A stretch of 36,104 nucleotides of DNA from NCBI RefSeq assembly GCF_900099925.1, contig NZ_FNDE01000025.1, forward strand, positions 1 through 36,104, read 5' to 3'. The stretch is from Aneurinibacillus thermoaerophilus (GTDB taxonomy: Bacteria; Bacillota; Bacilli; Aneurinibacillales; Aneurinibacillaceae). This document shows, piece by piece, positions 1 through 7,922 of the stretch (positions are counted from its first letter, which is position 1; every line of letters starts with the position of its first letter). The position numbers and the translations under genes were made by a program. The notes under the pieces are model-generated. The model had not been told where the DNA came from, ran no database searches, and saw only the letters and a program-made list of their open reading frames with translations.

Positions 1-78
1 CTCCAGCGCTTTGTTAATCGCTTTCATATTCTGTTCATCAGCGAAATTGGTAAACGGTTCAGGACGATATGGAATCAT
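1..78 (-). CDS. rocA: 5' end of a probable 1-pyrroline-5-carboxylate dehydrogenase (RocA/PruA-like), cut by the window edge
   Basis: Only the first 26 codons are inside the window. The protein begins MIPYRPEPFTNF and continues ADEQN. The short EPFT-[DN]-F block near the N terminus is typical of Bacillus L-glutamate gamma-semialdehyde dehydrogenases, which oxidise P5C to glutamate in proline and arginine catabolism. The ATG at 78-76 follows a strong ribosome binding site (AGGAGG, complement of 88-93). A sigma-54 promoter lies at 131-147 with a leader of about 40 nt, and two palindromes lie farther upstream (208-255). This is the arrangement expected for a roc catabolic gene. The identification rests on a short N terminus plus promoter context, so it is probable rather than certain. 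Confidence 0.6.
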   Translation of the reverse strand, partial: MIPYRPEPFTNFADEQNMKAINKALE

Positions 79-130
79 CGGAACAACCTCCTGTTAACAT
101 TCATTTTCTATATCATTAATTACGTATTTA

Positions 131-147
131 TGCAATTTACATGCCAA
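131..147 (-). promoter_or_regulatory. sigma-54 (SigL) -24/-12 promoter of the rocA-like gene
   Basis: On the minus strand the sequence reads TGGCAT-GTAAA-TTGCA, an exact match to the sigma-54 consensus TGGCAYRNNNNTTGCW. The -24 element is the complement of 141-146 and the -12 element the complement of 131-135. The predicted start of transcription near 120 gives a leader of about 40 nt to the ATG at 78. Sigma-54 promoters need an enhancer-binding activator, and candidate sites lie at 208-255. Confidence 0.8.
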
Positions 148-207
148 ATTCATGAAAGCGTAGTTCCACTCATTTTGTAATAAAATCCTATCAGCCATTA
201 TTAAAAA

Positions 208-255
208 TATTTTGCAGCAAAATAAATTAGCACTATATACGCAAAATATTTTTGC
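208..255. promoter_or_regulatory. Paired palindromes: candidate enhancer (UAS) sites for a RocR-like activator
   Basis: Positions 208-224 are a perfect 17-bp palindrome, TATTTTGCAGCAAAATA. Positions 241-255 hold GCAAAA-TAT-TTTTGC. Their centres are 32 bp apart, about three helical turns, and lie 65-110 bp upstream of the sigma-54 promoter at 131-147. A 20-nt stretch at 217-236 recurs with one mismatch at 1720-1739, upstream of another sigma-54 promoter. In Bacillus subtilis, RocR binds palindromic upstream sites in front of roc operons. Calling the present binder RocR-like is inference. Confidence 0.6.
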
Positions 256-355
256 GATTTTATTTATCTTCATCAATTTGAATTTGTCAAAAAACTACCT
301 GTCATGTATCATGAAAAAACAAAACCATCATAAATGTAAAGAAAGGGCGAAAGAG

Positions 356-835
356 ATGTTTAAAGCAGGAAAGTATGAAGCATCCCGCGAACAAAATTAC
401 GAGCTAGTCGGCAAGCAACTTAAAGCGCTCATCGAAAATGAACCCAACCGTATCGCTAATCTGGCGAACGCGGCCGCCCTATTGAATCAGTTTCTCAAGC
501 GTATTAACTGGGTCGGTTTTTATTTATATGAGGAAAATGAACTTGTGTTAGGGCCTTTTCAAGGGCTGCCGGCCTGCGTACGCATCCCGCTCGGCAAAGG
601 CGTATGCGGCACAGCCGCCAGCGAACGCCAAACGCTATGCGTAGAAGACGTAAATAAATTTCCGGGTCACATCGCTTGCGACGCCGCCTCCCAGTCTGAA
701 ATTGTTGTACCAATGATCAAGGACGGCCAATTAATCGGCGTTCTCGATATCGACAGTCCGGAGAAAAGCCGCTTTGACGAAATCGATCAACGAGGACTCG
801 AAGCGTTTGTTCGAATTCTTTGCGAACATCTGTAA
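356..835 (+). CDS. msrC: Free methionine-(R)-sulfoxide reductase, GAF-domain family (YtsP-like)
   Basis: This is a 159-residue single GAF-domain protein that reduces free L-methionine-(R)-sulfoxide in the cytosol, protecting against oxidative damage. The diagnostic block LPACVRIPLGKGVCGTA and the later FPGHIACDAASQSEIV segment are intact. Cys74, Cys84 and Cys108 correspond to the three conserved cysteines of E. coli fRMsr, and an extra Cys95 is present. The frame is open farther upstream to 212, but ATG 356 is preferred. It has GAAAGGG eight bases upstream and matches the usual family length of about 160 residues, whereas the longer N terminus is hydrophobic low-complexity sequence. The gene stands alone, divergent from the rocA-like gene, and ends at a hairpin terminator at 843. 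Confidence 0.93.
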   Translation: MFKAGKYEASREQNYELVGKQLKALIENEPNRIANLANAAALLNQFLKRINWVGFYLYEENELVLGPFQGLPACVRIPLGKGVCGTAASERQTLCVEDVNKFPGHIACDAASQSEIVVPMIKDGQLIGVLDIDSPEKSRFDEIDQRGLEAFVRILCEHL

Positions 836-842
836 TAAAAAT

Positions 843-880
843 AGCCGCCGGATGTAACCCGGACGGCTGTTTTTATTTTT
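843..880. terminator. Bidirectional intrinsic terminator between msrC and the small acidic gene
   Basis: The arms AGCCGCCGG (843-851) and CCGGACGGCT (859-868) pair with a single bulge. GTTTTTATTTTT follows on the plus strand. On the minus strand it follows closely on the stop codon of the 873-1145 gene. Confidence 0.85.
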
Positions 881-1145
881 CCTCTCTCTCGGCAATACAC
901 CGTTTCATCCATTCGATGTTTTGTTGAAGAGATGCTATACGCTCGTCCTTTGTCCTTTCTTCTTCGCCATCCGGAGTCTTCGCTTTATCCGCTTCGTACA
1001 ATCCCGGCATTTCCGCGCCCCGACCCAAGCGACGCTGCGCTTCATACGATTCAGCAATTTGTGGAGTATCAAGCGGATCCCACGCTTTTACATCCCCCAG
1101 CGTTCCTTCTTTCTTTATTTCTTCCTCTTTATTATCCTGAGCCAT
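873..1145 (-). CDS. Small acidic/charged hypothetical protein (90 aa)
   Basis: No family was recognised. From ATG 1145 the product is 90 residues, very rich in Glu, Lys, Asp and Arg, with no membrane segment or cysteine pair. The last 30 residues (ERTKDERIASLQQNIEWMKR and onward) look like an amphipathic or coiled-coil helix. The frame is open to ATG 1163, but that start would place AAGGAGG inside the coding region. The downstream ATG at 1145 has AAGGAGG (complement of 1154-1160) at 8-nt spacing and is preferred. It is transcribed leftward behind the 1216-1563 gene (a gap of about 70 nt) and may share its transcript. It ends at the bidirectional hairpin at 843. The strong ribosome binding site and clean terminator support a real gene. 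Confidence 0.65.
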   Translation of the reverse strand: MAQDNKEEEIKKEGTLGDVKAWDPLDTPQIAESYEAQRRLGRGAEMPGLYEADKAKTPDGEEERTKDERIASLQQNIEWMKRCIAEREEK

Positions 1146-1215
1146 ATGCCGTGCCTCCTTCATCGCTTCTCTGATTCTCCTTTACCATCTATCTCCAGAT
1201 CATAAAAAAGTTTTC

Positions 1216-1563
1216 TTACTGCATTTGATCTTTAAACACCGCGAGCGCACGTCGCACAAGAGAAAGCTGGGAAAACGCCGCCCCTCCCCTTAGCGCAGCG
1301 GTTACCTGAAGCGCCTCGTAAATTTCCTGTTCCGTCGCGCCTTTATGCAGTGCCTCCATTGTATGATACAAAATACAATATTCATCTTGAGAAGCTAGGC
1401 TAACCCCTAGCGCAATCAATTGCTTCTCCTTCTGTGAAAGGCTTCCTTCCGCAAACGACACCCCTGTGAATTCATTATAAGCTTGCGTAAACTCCGGGCT
1501 CATCTGCTGAAAAACGCCAACGCTTTCCTTATAATCACGAATCGCCTGCAAGCACTGATTCAT
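1216..1563 (-). CDS. Carboxymuconolactone decarboxylase (CMD/AhpD-like) family protein
   Basis: This is a 115-residue all-helical protein of the CMD/AhpD fold. The core LSQKEKQLIALGVSLASQDE followed by EYCILYHTMEALHKGAT carries the conserved C-x3-H pair (Cys63, His67) and the GAT-x2-E-I-x-E helix. Family members are either lactone decarboxylases or thiol-dependent peroxidase partners. The single Cys in the C-x3-H site, rather than AhpD's CxxC, argues against a classic AhpD. Similar small stand-alone proteins occur in Bacillus (YurZ type) with no established reaction. The ATG at 1563 follows GGAG at 9-nt spacing. The gene is divergent from the NhaC antiporter gene. The specific substrate is unknown. 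Confidence 0.8.
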   Translation of the reverse strand: MNQCLQAIRDYKESVGVFQQMSPEFTQAYNEFTGVSFAEGSLSQKEKQLIALGVSLASQDEYCILYHTMEALHKGATEQEIYEALQVTAALRGGAAFSQLSLVRRALAVFKDQMQ

Positions 1564-1679
1564 TTCGCTTCACTCCATCCGTCTGTTTTTCATCAAACAC
1601 CCCATAGTATGCTCCAATTAGATTTTTCTTATTGCGAATATGCATACAACCAACTTTCCTTTCCATTTAATAACAAAAA

Positions 1680-1739
1680 GCAAAATTTTCAACAAATTCA
1701 TATGATATTTTTTGCAATTGCAAAATTAATTAGCACTAT
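1680..1739. promoter_or_regulatory. Candidate UAS cluster upstream of the NhaC gene
   Basis: The segment contains GCAAAATTTTC (1680-1690), a perfect 16-bp palindrome TTTTGCAATTGCAAAA (1710-1725), and a 20-nt block at 1720-1739 that repeats the block at 217-236 with one mismatch (GCAAAATTAATTAGCACTAT here). It lies 120-180 bp upstream of the sigma-54 promoter at 1856-1871, a normal enhancer distance. The remainder of the 1564-1925 gap is AT-rich, with no ORF that looks real. Confidence 0.55.
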
Positions 1740-1855
1740 CTATATATCTGACTTGATGGTTTACGATTTATTTTGCGGTAAGAAAAAAGGAAGCGGAGAT
1801 AAGAAAAAAGAAGATGACAAAACAAAAAGAAAAATATAAAAGGGCATCTATAATA

Positions 1856-1871
1856 TGGCACTAATTTTGCA
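1856..1871 (+). promoter_or_regulatory. sigma-54 (-24/-12) promoter of the NhaC-family gene
   Basis: The sequence is TGGCAC-TAATT-TTGCA, with -24 at 1856-1861 and -12 at 1867-1871. It matches the consensus except for a T where R is preferred. Transcription would begin near 1882, about 44 nt before the TTG start codon, the same leader length as for the other two sigma-54 promoters in this window. Confidence 0.75.
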
Positions 1872-1925
1872 ACAATAGAATAAATAAACAACAAAATGAA
1901 AAGTTAAACAAAGGGGGGCTTCAAT

Positions 1926-3365
1926 TTGAACAATATTCAACAACGGGACATTCCATTCGGACTAGCTATTATTCCTCTGCTCGTTATGATTGGCTCTATG
2001 GCTGTAACCATTATCAAGTTTGAAGGCAGTCCTCATATTCCGCTTATTTTGGGTGCTGTTGTATCCGCTTTTATCGCATGGCGTCTTGGACATAAATGGG
2101 AAGAAATTGAAAGCGGTATCTATCACGGTATTCGTCTTGCACTTCCTGCAATCGTTATTATCATAATGGTAGGTGTCATTATCGGCGCATGGATTGGCGG
2201 TGGCGTGGTGGCAACTATGGTATATTACGGACTAAAATTAATTACACCGTCCTTCTTCCTTGTGTCTATTACACTCATTACGGCGATCGTTTCTTTAGCT
2301 ATCGGAAGTTCCTGGTCTACGATGGGAACGATCGGGGTTGCAGGCATGGGAATTGGTATTAGCATGGGGATTCCGGCCCCAATGGTGGCGGGTGCTATTA
2401 TCTCAGGCTCTTATTTCGGCGATAAAATGTCGCCACTGTCGGATACTACGAACCTCGCATCCGGTATTTCCGGTTCCAACTTGTTCGAACATATTCGCCA
2501 TATGCTCTATTCGACGATTCCTGGCTTACTTATCGCACTTATCGCTTACTGGTTTCTAGGGCGCCAGTTTGCTTCCACTTCTATGAACAGTCAGGAAATT
2601 ATAAGCATCATGTCTGAACTACAAAACCAGTTCGTCATTAGCCCATGGCTGCTTTTCATCCCACTGGTCGTTATTCTGCTCGTCGCCCGCAGAGTCCCGG
2701 CGCTTCCGGCCCTTATCGTCGGCATCATTCTCGGTTTCTTTGCCCACATTTTCGTGCAGGGTGGTAGCGTTAACGAAGCGGTTAACACACTGTATAAAGG
2801 ATTTACCATTAAGTCTGAAAATAAATTAATCAACGAACTGTTCAACCGCGGCGGCATCGAAGCGATGATGTACACCGTATCACTTACGATCGTGGCCATG
2901 ATGTTTGGTGGCGTACTCGAAAAAACAGGCATGCTAAAATCAATTGTCGACAAAATTCTACTTATCGCGAAAACAGGAAAACAATTGGTCGTAACCACCG
3001 TTCTTTCTTCTTTCTTCACGAACATAGTAGCGGCAGAACAGTATATTTCGCTTGTCGTGCCAGGCCGTATGTATGCGAAAGTATACCGTGAGAAAAAGCT
3101 GCATCCGAAAAACCTGTCGCGCGCGCTCGAAGACGGTGGTACGCTGACATCACCCTTTGTACCATGGAATACATGTGGAGTATTTATCCTTTCCACATTA
3201 GGCGTTCACTCGTTCGCTTACGCTCCATATGCAATTATTAACTATGTAGTTCCGATTATTTCTATAATTTTTGCAATAACTGGCTTTACCATCGTAAAAT
3301 TAACCGACACCGAAGCCAAAAAAATGGAGCGGTTTGAACAGGAAGAACAGGTCGAAAACGTGTAA
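1926..3365 (+). CDS. nhaC: NhaC-family Na+/H+ (or amino acid/Na+) antiporter
   Basis: This 479-residue inner-membrane protein has about 11-12 hydrophobic segments. The family signatures SWSTMGTIGVAGMGIG (about residues 130-145), GSYFGDKMSPLSDTTNLAS (about 160-178) and TSPFVPWNTCG near residue 410 are all present. NhaC proteins exchange Na+ for H+, and relatives such as MleN exchange organic acids. The start is a TTG at 1926 behind AAAGGGGGG. It is transcribed alone from a sigma-54 promoter (1856-1871) with roc-like upstream sites. That is unusual for a housekeeping Na+/H+ antiporter and suggests a role in amino-acid catabolism, such as Na+-coupled exchange of an arginine or proline breakdown product. 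That role is inference. The family assignment is secure, the substrate is not. Confidence 0.85.
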   Translation: MNNIQQRDIPFGLAIIPLLVMIGSMAVTIIKFEGSPHIPLILGAVVSAFIAWRLGHKWEEIESGIYHGIRLALPAIVIIIMVGVIIGAWIGGGVVATMVYYGLKLITPSFFLVSITLITAIVSLAIGSSWSTMGTIGVAGMGIGISMGIPAPMVAGAIISGSYFGDKMSPLSDTTNLASGISGSNLFEHIRHMLYSTIPGLLIALIAYWFLGRQFASTSMNSQEIISIMSELQNQFVISPWLLFIPLVVILLVARRVPALPALIVGIILGFFAHIFVQGGSVNEAVNTLYKGFTIKSENKLINELFNRGGIEAMMYTVSLTIVAMMFGGVLEKTGMLKSIVDKILLIAKTGKQLVVTTVLSSFFTNIVAAEQYISLVVPGRMYAKVYREKKLHPKNLSRALEDGGTLTSPFVPWNTCGVFILSTLGVHSFAYAPYAIINYVVPIISIIFAITGFTIVKLTDTEAKKMERFEQEEQVENV

Positions 3366-3373
3366 ACAAAACA

Positions 3374-3414
3374 TAAAAAACGGGTTAGACTGGGAGGGAG
3401 CCCCGGTCTAACCC
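3374..3414 (-). terminator. Intrinsic terminator of the lactate permease gene
   Basis: Arms GGGTTAGAC (3382-3390) and GTCTAACCC (3406-3414) pair perfectly, with an inner GGG/CCC extension. On the minus strand the stem is followed by GTTTTTTATG, so it terminates leftward transcription from the 3485-5146 gene. On the plus strand there is no T-tract, so nhaC termination here would be weak. Confidence 0.85.
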
Positions 3415-3484
3415 TAGACTATTGACAAATGCATTTCCTTCGTCCCCTCTATATATGCGCATCAAAAGAAGACATACCTGATGA

Positions 3485-5146
3485 TTACGGAAGCATCCAG
3501 GTCAGATAGTAGGCTTGGACATAAGTAATCACTCCTATAATCACGACAAACAACAAACTATGTTTAACCGTAAAGCGGAACAAATCAGACTCTTTCCCAA
3601 CTAATCCTACCGCGGCGCATGCGACCGCGATCGACTGCGGTGAAATCATCTTTCCTGTTACACCGCCCGTTGTATTCGCCGCCACCAAAAGCGTCTCATT
3701 CACGCCGATTTGCTGTGCGGTTACATTCTGCAAACTACAGAATAACGCATTACTGGACGTGTCAGAACCAGTAAGGAATACTCCAAGCCAGCCAAGAAAT
3801 GGCGAGAAGAACGGGAACACGCTGCCCGTGGTCGCCAATACGAGGGCAAGCGTGGAAGAGAGCCCGGAATAATTGGCAACAAATGCAAATGCTAGCACCA
3901 TACCAATAGAGAAAATCGGCTTCTTTAACTCGGACAGTGTTTCTTTAAACGTGGCCCATCCTTCGCTCGGCTTCATCCTCAGCACAAACATTGTAATCAG
4001 GGCTGCAAATAAAATGGATGTGCCGGTTGCCGACAAAATATCGAATTTGAACACCGCTTCATATGGTACCGACTTCGTTACAATCGGTTCAGCCTTAATG
4101 ACCAACTTATCTAAATAAGGTACGTTTATTTTGAATACTAAAGCTTCCAACGGGCCGCCTTTGCCGAATAAATCTTTAAACGGTTTTAAACTCCAGACGG
4201 TTACCATAATCGTCAAAATAATGAACGGGGACCACGCTTTAAATATTTGACCGGATGTGTACCCCTTTTCAACACTCGTCGCCGCAAATTCGTCAGCAGC
4301 TATGCCTGCTTTATCAAAACGAAAAACACGTTTGGGCTGCCATACTTTTAAAAACAGCGAAAGCGATACAAGGCTCACCAGAGCGGAAGTGATGTCCGGA
4401 AGTTCCGGACCGATAAAATTTGCCGTGAAATATTGAGTAATTGCAAATGAACCTCCCGCCACAAGTATGGCTGGCCACGTTTCACGCACACCGCGCAAAC
4501 CATCCATAATGATAACGATCCAAAACGGAACAATAACAGATAAGAACGGTAACTGCCGGCCCGCTACCTGACCGATTTGAAAAGCGTCAATACTCGTCAC
4601 CTGGCCGGCAACTGTAATCGGAATCCCCATCGCGCCAAACGCTACTGGCGCCGTATTGGCAATCAAGCATAATCCTGCGGCATACAAGGGATTAAACCCA
4701 AGCCCAACGAGCAACGCAGCGGTAATTGCTACAGGCGCTCCAAATCCAGCCGCCCCTTCCAAAAATGCGCCGAACGAAAACCCGACAAGCAACATTTGTA
4801 AGCGCTGGTCTTTCGTAATTGAAAGAACCGATGCCCGAATGATATCAAATTGTCCGGTCTTTACGGTTAATTTGTACAAAAAGACAGCGGTTACAATTAT
4901 CCATGCGATAGGCCATAACCCGTAAGCAAAACCATATCCTGCGGCAGCCAACGCCATAGAAACTGGCATCTTGTAAACCACAATTGCAATAACAAGGGAA
5001 ATCAGCACGGTAAGCACGCCCACAGTATGTCCCTTCATGCGGAAGACAGACAATGCAAGGAAGAAAAATACGATCGGAATAACTGCCACGACCGCTGACA
5101 ATCCGAGACTTCCCAGCGGCGCATACACTTGTGTCCATGTCTGCAT
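3485..5146 (-). CDS. lctP: L-lactate permease (LctP/LldP family)
   Basis: This 553-residue polytopic membrane protein of the LctP family imports lactate (and often glycolate) by proton symport. Family-typical stretches are [20 protein letters not shown] (about 120-140), [20 protein letters not shown], and near the C terminus [18 protein letters not shown] and [15 protein letters not shown]. The length equals the family norm of about 550. ATG 5146 is preceded by AGAGGTG. Its upstream region carries an ATCAG-N5-CTGAT operator (5231-5245) shared with the adjacent GntR regulator gene, which points to lactate-responsive repression. No lactate dehydrogenase or lutABC is adjacent. The GlcD-type oxidase at 17012 is the nearest candidate partner and is distant. 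Confidence 0.93.
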   Translation of the reverse strand: MQTWTQVYAPLGSLGLSAVVAVIPIVFFFLALSVFRMKGHTVGVLTVLISLVIAIVVYKMPVSMALAAAGYGFAYGLWPIAWIIVTAVFLYKLTVKTGQFDIIRASVLSITKDQRLQMLLVGFSFGAFLEGAAGFGAPVAITAALLVGLGFNPLYAAGLCLIANTAPVAFGAMGIPITVAGQVTSIDAFQIGQVAGRQLPFLSVIVPFWIVIIMDGLRGVRETWPAILVAGGSFAITQYFTANFIGPELPDITSALVSLVSLSLFLKVWQPKRVFRFDKAGIAADEFAATSVEKGYTSGQIFKAWSPFIILTIMVTVWSLKPFKDLFGKGGPLEALVFKINVPYLDKLVIKAEPIVTKSVPYEAVFKFDILSATGTSILFAALITMFVLRMKPSEGWATFKETLSELKKPIFSIGMVLAFAFVANYSGLSSTLALVLATTGSVFPFFSPFLGWLGVFLTGSDTSSNALFCSLQNVTAQQIGVNETLLVAANTTGGVTGKMISPQSIAVACAAVGLVGKESDLFRFTVKHSLLFVVIIGVITYVQAYYLTWMLP

Positions 5147-5230
5147 TCGTTACACCTCTTCTACCCTTAATTTTGTTTTTATATGGTCAGCCTTGGCGGC
5201 TTGTACCTATTTATATATCTTTCTATATTA

Positions 5231-5279
5231 ATCAGGTGATCTGATAGGTAAGGGTGAAAAATACATCATATCATCTGAC
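5231..5279. promoter_or_regulatory. GntR-family operator(s) upstream of lctP
   Basis: ATCAGGTGATCTGAT at 5231-5245 is an interrupted palindrome (ATCAG-N5-CTGAT). A degenerate copy, ATCATATCATCTGAC, lies at 5265-5279. The same sequence with one change occurs at 6019-6033 in front of the regulator gene. On the minus strand the 5231 site abuts an AT-rich promoter (TATAAA-like -10), so binding would block lctP transcription. Confidence 0.7.
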
Positions 5280-5301
5280 TTTATTCTTTAGAAGAAAAGA
5301 G

Positions 5302-5994
5302 CTATTCCAGCATCTTTTCCTCCACTCCTCGCAGATGATACAGCATCACTTCGGCCGCCTCAGCACTGTTTTGCGCCCGTATCGCTTCATAAATTCTTGC
5401 GTGTTCCTTGTATAGCTTTTCTGGAACACCGTTGGTGCGATACAATTCCAAACGACTTGCGTACAGCGAACGCTCTATCGCCTCAGAAATCGACATCATG
5501 ATAGTAGAAAGCGTCTGATTGTGCGAGGCCTGAACTACCGCATAGTGAAACTTCCAATCCGCCGCATCTCCGAGTATTCCCTGCGCGAGCGCCTGCTCCA
5601 TCTCAGCTAGCGCTTCCTCGATTCGCTTAAGATCTTCCTTCGTCCGACGTTCCGCTGCCAGCCGCGCAGTACCGCTCTCGATGATTTTACGCACTTCTAA
5701 AAGTTCAATAATTTCCTGCTTTGTCGCCGGTCTCAGCGCTTCAAACGCAGAGATAACTTCTTCGGGATCATGACGGGTAACGAATGTTCCTTCACCCTGC
5801 TTCATTGTAATTAAGCCAAGGGTCTTGAGCGAACTCAGGGCTTCTCTTACTGTGGATTGCCCAACACCGAGCGTTTCCCCCAGCTCCCTGAGCGATGGGA
5901 GTTTGGCCCCCGGTTCATACTTACCAGAGATAATTTGTTCTTTAAGATAGTCAGCAACCTCTTCATACGTTTTACGTACTTTAAATTTTGACAA
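5302..5994 (-). CDS. FadR-subfamily GntR transcriptional regulator (LutR/LldR-like)
   Basis: The 230-residue protein has an N-terminal winged helix (about 8-75) with the GntR signature PSLRELGETLGVGQSTVREAL and wing GEGTFV. An all-helical FCD ligand domain (about 95-225) follows, with ExR, H and H metal/ligand-type residues (LLEVRKIIESG, FHYAVVQASHN, EHARIYEAI). FCD regulators sense small carboxylates, and the neighbouring lactate permease suggests lactate. Translation starts at TTG 5994, and an in-frame TAA six bases upstream excludes a longer product. The Shine-Dalgarno AAAGGG is about 13 nt away, so initiation may be weak. A matching operator lies at 6019-6033 just downstream of its own -10, suggesting autoregulation. 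Confidence 0.88.
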   Translation of the reverse strand: MSKFKVRKTYEEVADYLKEQIISGKYEPGAKLPSLRELGETLGVGQSTVREALSSLKTLGLITMKQGEGTFVTRHDPEEVISAFEALRPATKQEIIELLEVRKIIESGTARLAAERRTKEDLKRIEEALAEMEQALAQGILGDAADWKFHYAVVQASHNQTLSTIMMSISEAIERSLYASRLELYRTNGVPEKLYKEHARIYEAIRAQNSAEAAEVMLYHLRGVEEKMLE

Positions 5995-6018
5995 CGCTTA
6001 CAAGCCACACCCTTTCCC

Positions 6019-6079
6019 ATCAGGTCATCTGATATGTGATAACGATCAAATCGTACTATACTTTTCAGTCTTTTGTCAA
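6019..6079 (-). promoter_or_regulatory. Promoter and operator of the GntR regulator gene
   Basis: On the minus strand TTGACA (complement of 6074-6079) and TACGAT (complement of 6050-6055) are 18 bp apart and form a sigma-A promoter. ATCAGGTCATCTGAT at 6019-6033 lies at about +10 to +24, the position of a blocking operator. It matches the site at 5231-5245 in 14 of 15 bases. Confidence 0.65.
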
Positions 6080-6095
6080 TATTCGATTTAGAACA

Positions 6096-6132
6096 TAAAA
6101 AGGAAGCAGGGGCAAATTCGTTTCTGCTTCCT
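6096..6132 (-). terminator. Intrinsic terminator of the RocE-like permease gene
   Basis: Arms AGGAAGCAG (6101-6109) and CTGCTTCCT (6124-6132) pair perfectly. On the minus strand TTTTTATG follows the stem. It lies about 40 nt beyond the permease stop codon. Confidence 0.85.
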
Positions 6133-6169
6133 AATTCTTAGTATTGATTATCAAAAATGCTTCCAATGT

Positions 6170-7606
6170 TTACATGGAAACCACATCTTTATCTTCATAC
6201 ACTTTCATATCCACATCATTTTTCTGCAGTTTTTTCTTTACGCATAGATTGTAATAAAGATAGCAAAGGAGCATAAAAGGAATACCGCAATATAACGCCA
6301 TACGCTGTTCAGGAATAAAAATAAGACTAAGCAGCGCAATCGCATTAAGAGAAAACGCCAAGATAGGAACTATCGGATAAAGTGGCGTTCGAAATTTCAG
6401 ATCGCGAATATCCCCGCCAGCTTGAAGAAAACGCTTTCTGAAGATGAACTGTGAAGCAGCGATTGCCATCCAAGCCAGAATGGCCGTCATTCCGGAAATA
6501 GAAAGAAGCCAGTTATACACAGTTCCTTCCGCGAATACGCTTGTCAAAAGCGACAAGCCCGCAACCCCTAAGCTTATGATCAGCGCGTTCAACGGAATTC
6601 CTTTAGCTGTCACTCTTGCTAACGCCGGACTTGCCATACCGTTCCGCGACAAAGCCCAAAGCATCCGCGTCGTCGTATACAATCCAGAATTCGCTACAGA
6701 CAACAAGGCTGTTAAAACGACAAAATTCATCAGATCAGCCGCATACGGAATTCCGATCTTGTCAAAAACAACCACGAATGGACTTTCAACAACGCCCGCC
6801 TCTTTCCATGGAATAAGCCCCGCAAGTACAACGATTGCCGCTACGAAGAAAACAATCGTACGCCATACCGTATTTCTAATCGCTTTTGGAATCGTTTTAT
6901 CTGGACTTTCACTTTCGCCGGAGGCAATCCCGATTAATTCTGTTCCCTGAAACGAGAAGTTGACAGTTACCATGGTTAACAATACAGCTAATACCCCGTG
7001 CGGAAACAGTCCACCGTCACTAAAGAAGTTGCTAAACATAGGAGCCGTTTCGCTTCCTTTCATATCAATCAAACCAAACATAGCGGCTCCACCAAGAATG
7101 ATAAACATGAGAATCGCTACCACTTTAATACCGGCAAACCAAAATTCCGTTTCCGCAAAACTCCGTGCAGAAAACGCATTCAATAAAAACAACATCGTAC
7201 CAAATACTACACACCAGACCCATACTGAAACATCCGGAAACCACCTTTTCATCAAAATGCCTGAGGACGTAAGCTCAAGTCCAACTGTTGTCGCCCAGCC
7301 CAGCCAATACATCCATCCGATCGTGAACCCGGTTCCAGGCCCAATAAAACGAGTAGCATAATCCTGGAACGAACCCGCTACAGGCATTGCTACCGCAAGT
7401 TCTCCTAAACATAACATAACCAAATACATAACAAAACCGCCAACCAGATAAGCCAACACGGCTCCCCCCGGTCCTGCCTGGTTAAGGGTAAAACCTGAGC
7501 CGAGAAACAATCCCGTTCCGATAACGCCGCCAAGGGCTATCATAAATAAATGTCTGCTTTTCATTGAACGCTGTAATTGATTGTTTTCGTGATTAAAGCT
7601 CGCCAT
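6170..7606 (-). CDS. rocE: Amino acid permease, RocE/RocC-like (arginine/ornithine type)
   Basis: This 478-residue APC/AAT-family transporter has 12 predicted membrane helices. The N-terminal [20 protein letters not shown] and [20 protein letters not shown], then [20 protein letters not shown] and [20 protein letters not shown], follow the RocC/RocE subgroup very closely. In B. subtilis that subgroup imports arginine and ornithine under SigL and RocR control. Here too a sigma-54-like promoter (7657-7672) precedes the ATG at 7606 by about 40 nt, and palindromic GCAAAAT sites lie about 260-310 bp farther upstream. The gene is monocistronic, with its own terminator at 6096. Family and regulatory context agree, but the exact substrate is inferred. 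Confidence 0.85.
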   Translation of the reverse strand: MASFNHENNQLQRSMKSRHLFMIALGGVIGTGLFLGSGFTLNQAGPGGAVLAYLVGGFVMYLVMLCLGELAVAMPVAGSFQDYATRFIGPGTGFTIGWMYWLGWATTVGLELTSSGILMKRWFPDVSVWVWCVVFGTMLFLLNAFSARSFAETEFWFAGIKVVAILMFIILGGAAMFGLIDMKGSETAPMFSNFFSDGGLFPHGVLAVLLTMVTVNFSFQGTELIGIASGESESPDKTIPKAIRNTVWRTIVFFVAAIVVLAGLIPWKEAGVVESPFVVVFDKIGIPYAADLMNFVVLTALLSVANSGLYTTTRMLWALSRNGMASPALARVTAKGIPLNALIISLGVAGLSLLTSVFAEGTVYNWLLSISGMTAILAWMAIAASQFIFRKRFLQAGGDIRDLKFRTPLYPIVPILAFSLNAIALLSLIFIPEQRMALYCGIPFMLLCYLYYNLCVKKKLQKNDVDMKVYEDKDVVSM

Positions 7607-7656
7607 ACTGCTCCTCGCTTTCTTTGTTGCTTACCTTTTATATGGCCCATATAAAA

Positions 7657-7672
7657 AGCAAAAGACATACCA
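7657..7672 (-). promoter_or_regulatory. sigma-54-like promoter of the RocE-like permease
   Basis: The minus strand reads TGGTAT-GTCTT-TTGCT, with -24 the complement of 7667-7672 and -12 the complement of 7657-7661. It differs from consensus at one conserved position (T for C in GGC). The predicted leader of about 40 nt equals that of the rocA-like and nhaC promoters. Confidence 0.65.
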
Positions 7673-7922
7673 CTTTTTTTCGCCCTTTCTCTATCTAAAC
7701 AGAAAATGACTTAAAAACAAATCCAACTGAATAACTATTCACAATAAAAATTAAGAAAAAATATTTTCGGAAAATACAAAATTATATTATACTTATTACT
7801 TCTTTGCTTTTTCAAAATGAAGCTCACAAATGATACCGATGGAATTTTTATGTTATTCACAAATTATTCATTTTCTATTTTTATCCAAATGTTTTTTCTC
7901 TGAAAATGGGTATGAACCGTGC

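Noticed and set aside
2591-3196. 201-codon minus-strand frame inside nhaC
   Set aside because: It is an antisense shadow of a conserved membrane protein, without a start signal.
3382-3414. Hairpin considered as the nhaC terminator
   Set aside because: There is no T-tract on the plus strand. The T-tract is on the minus side, so it belongs to lctP.
7745-7775. AAAAAATATTTTC-like palindrome near 7755-7768 as a further UAS
   Set aside because: It lacks the GC of the GCAAAAT core and is indistinguishable from the AT-rich background.
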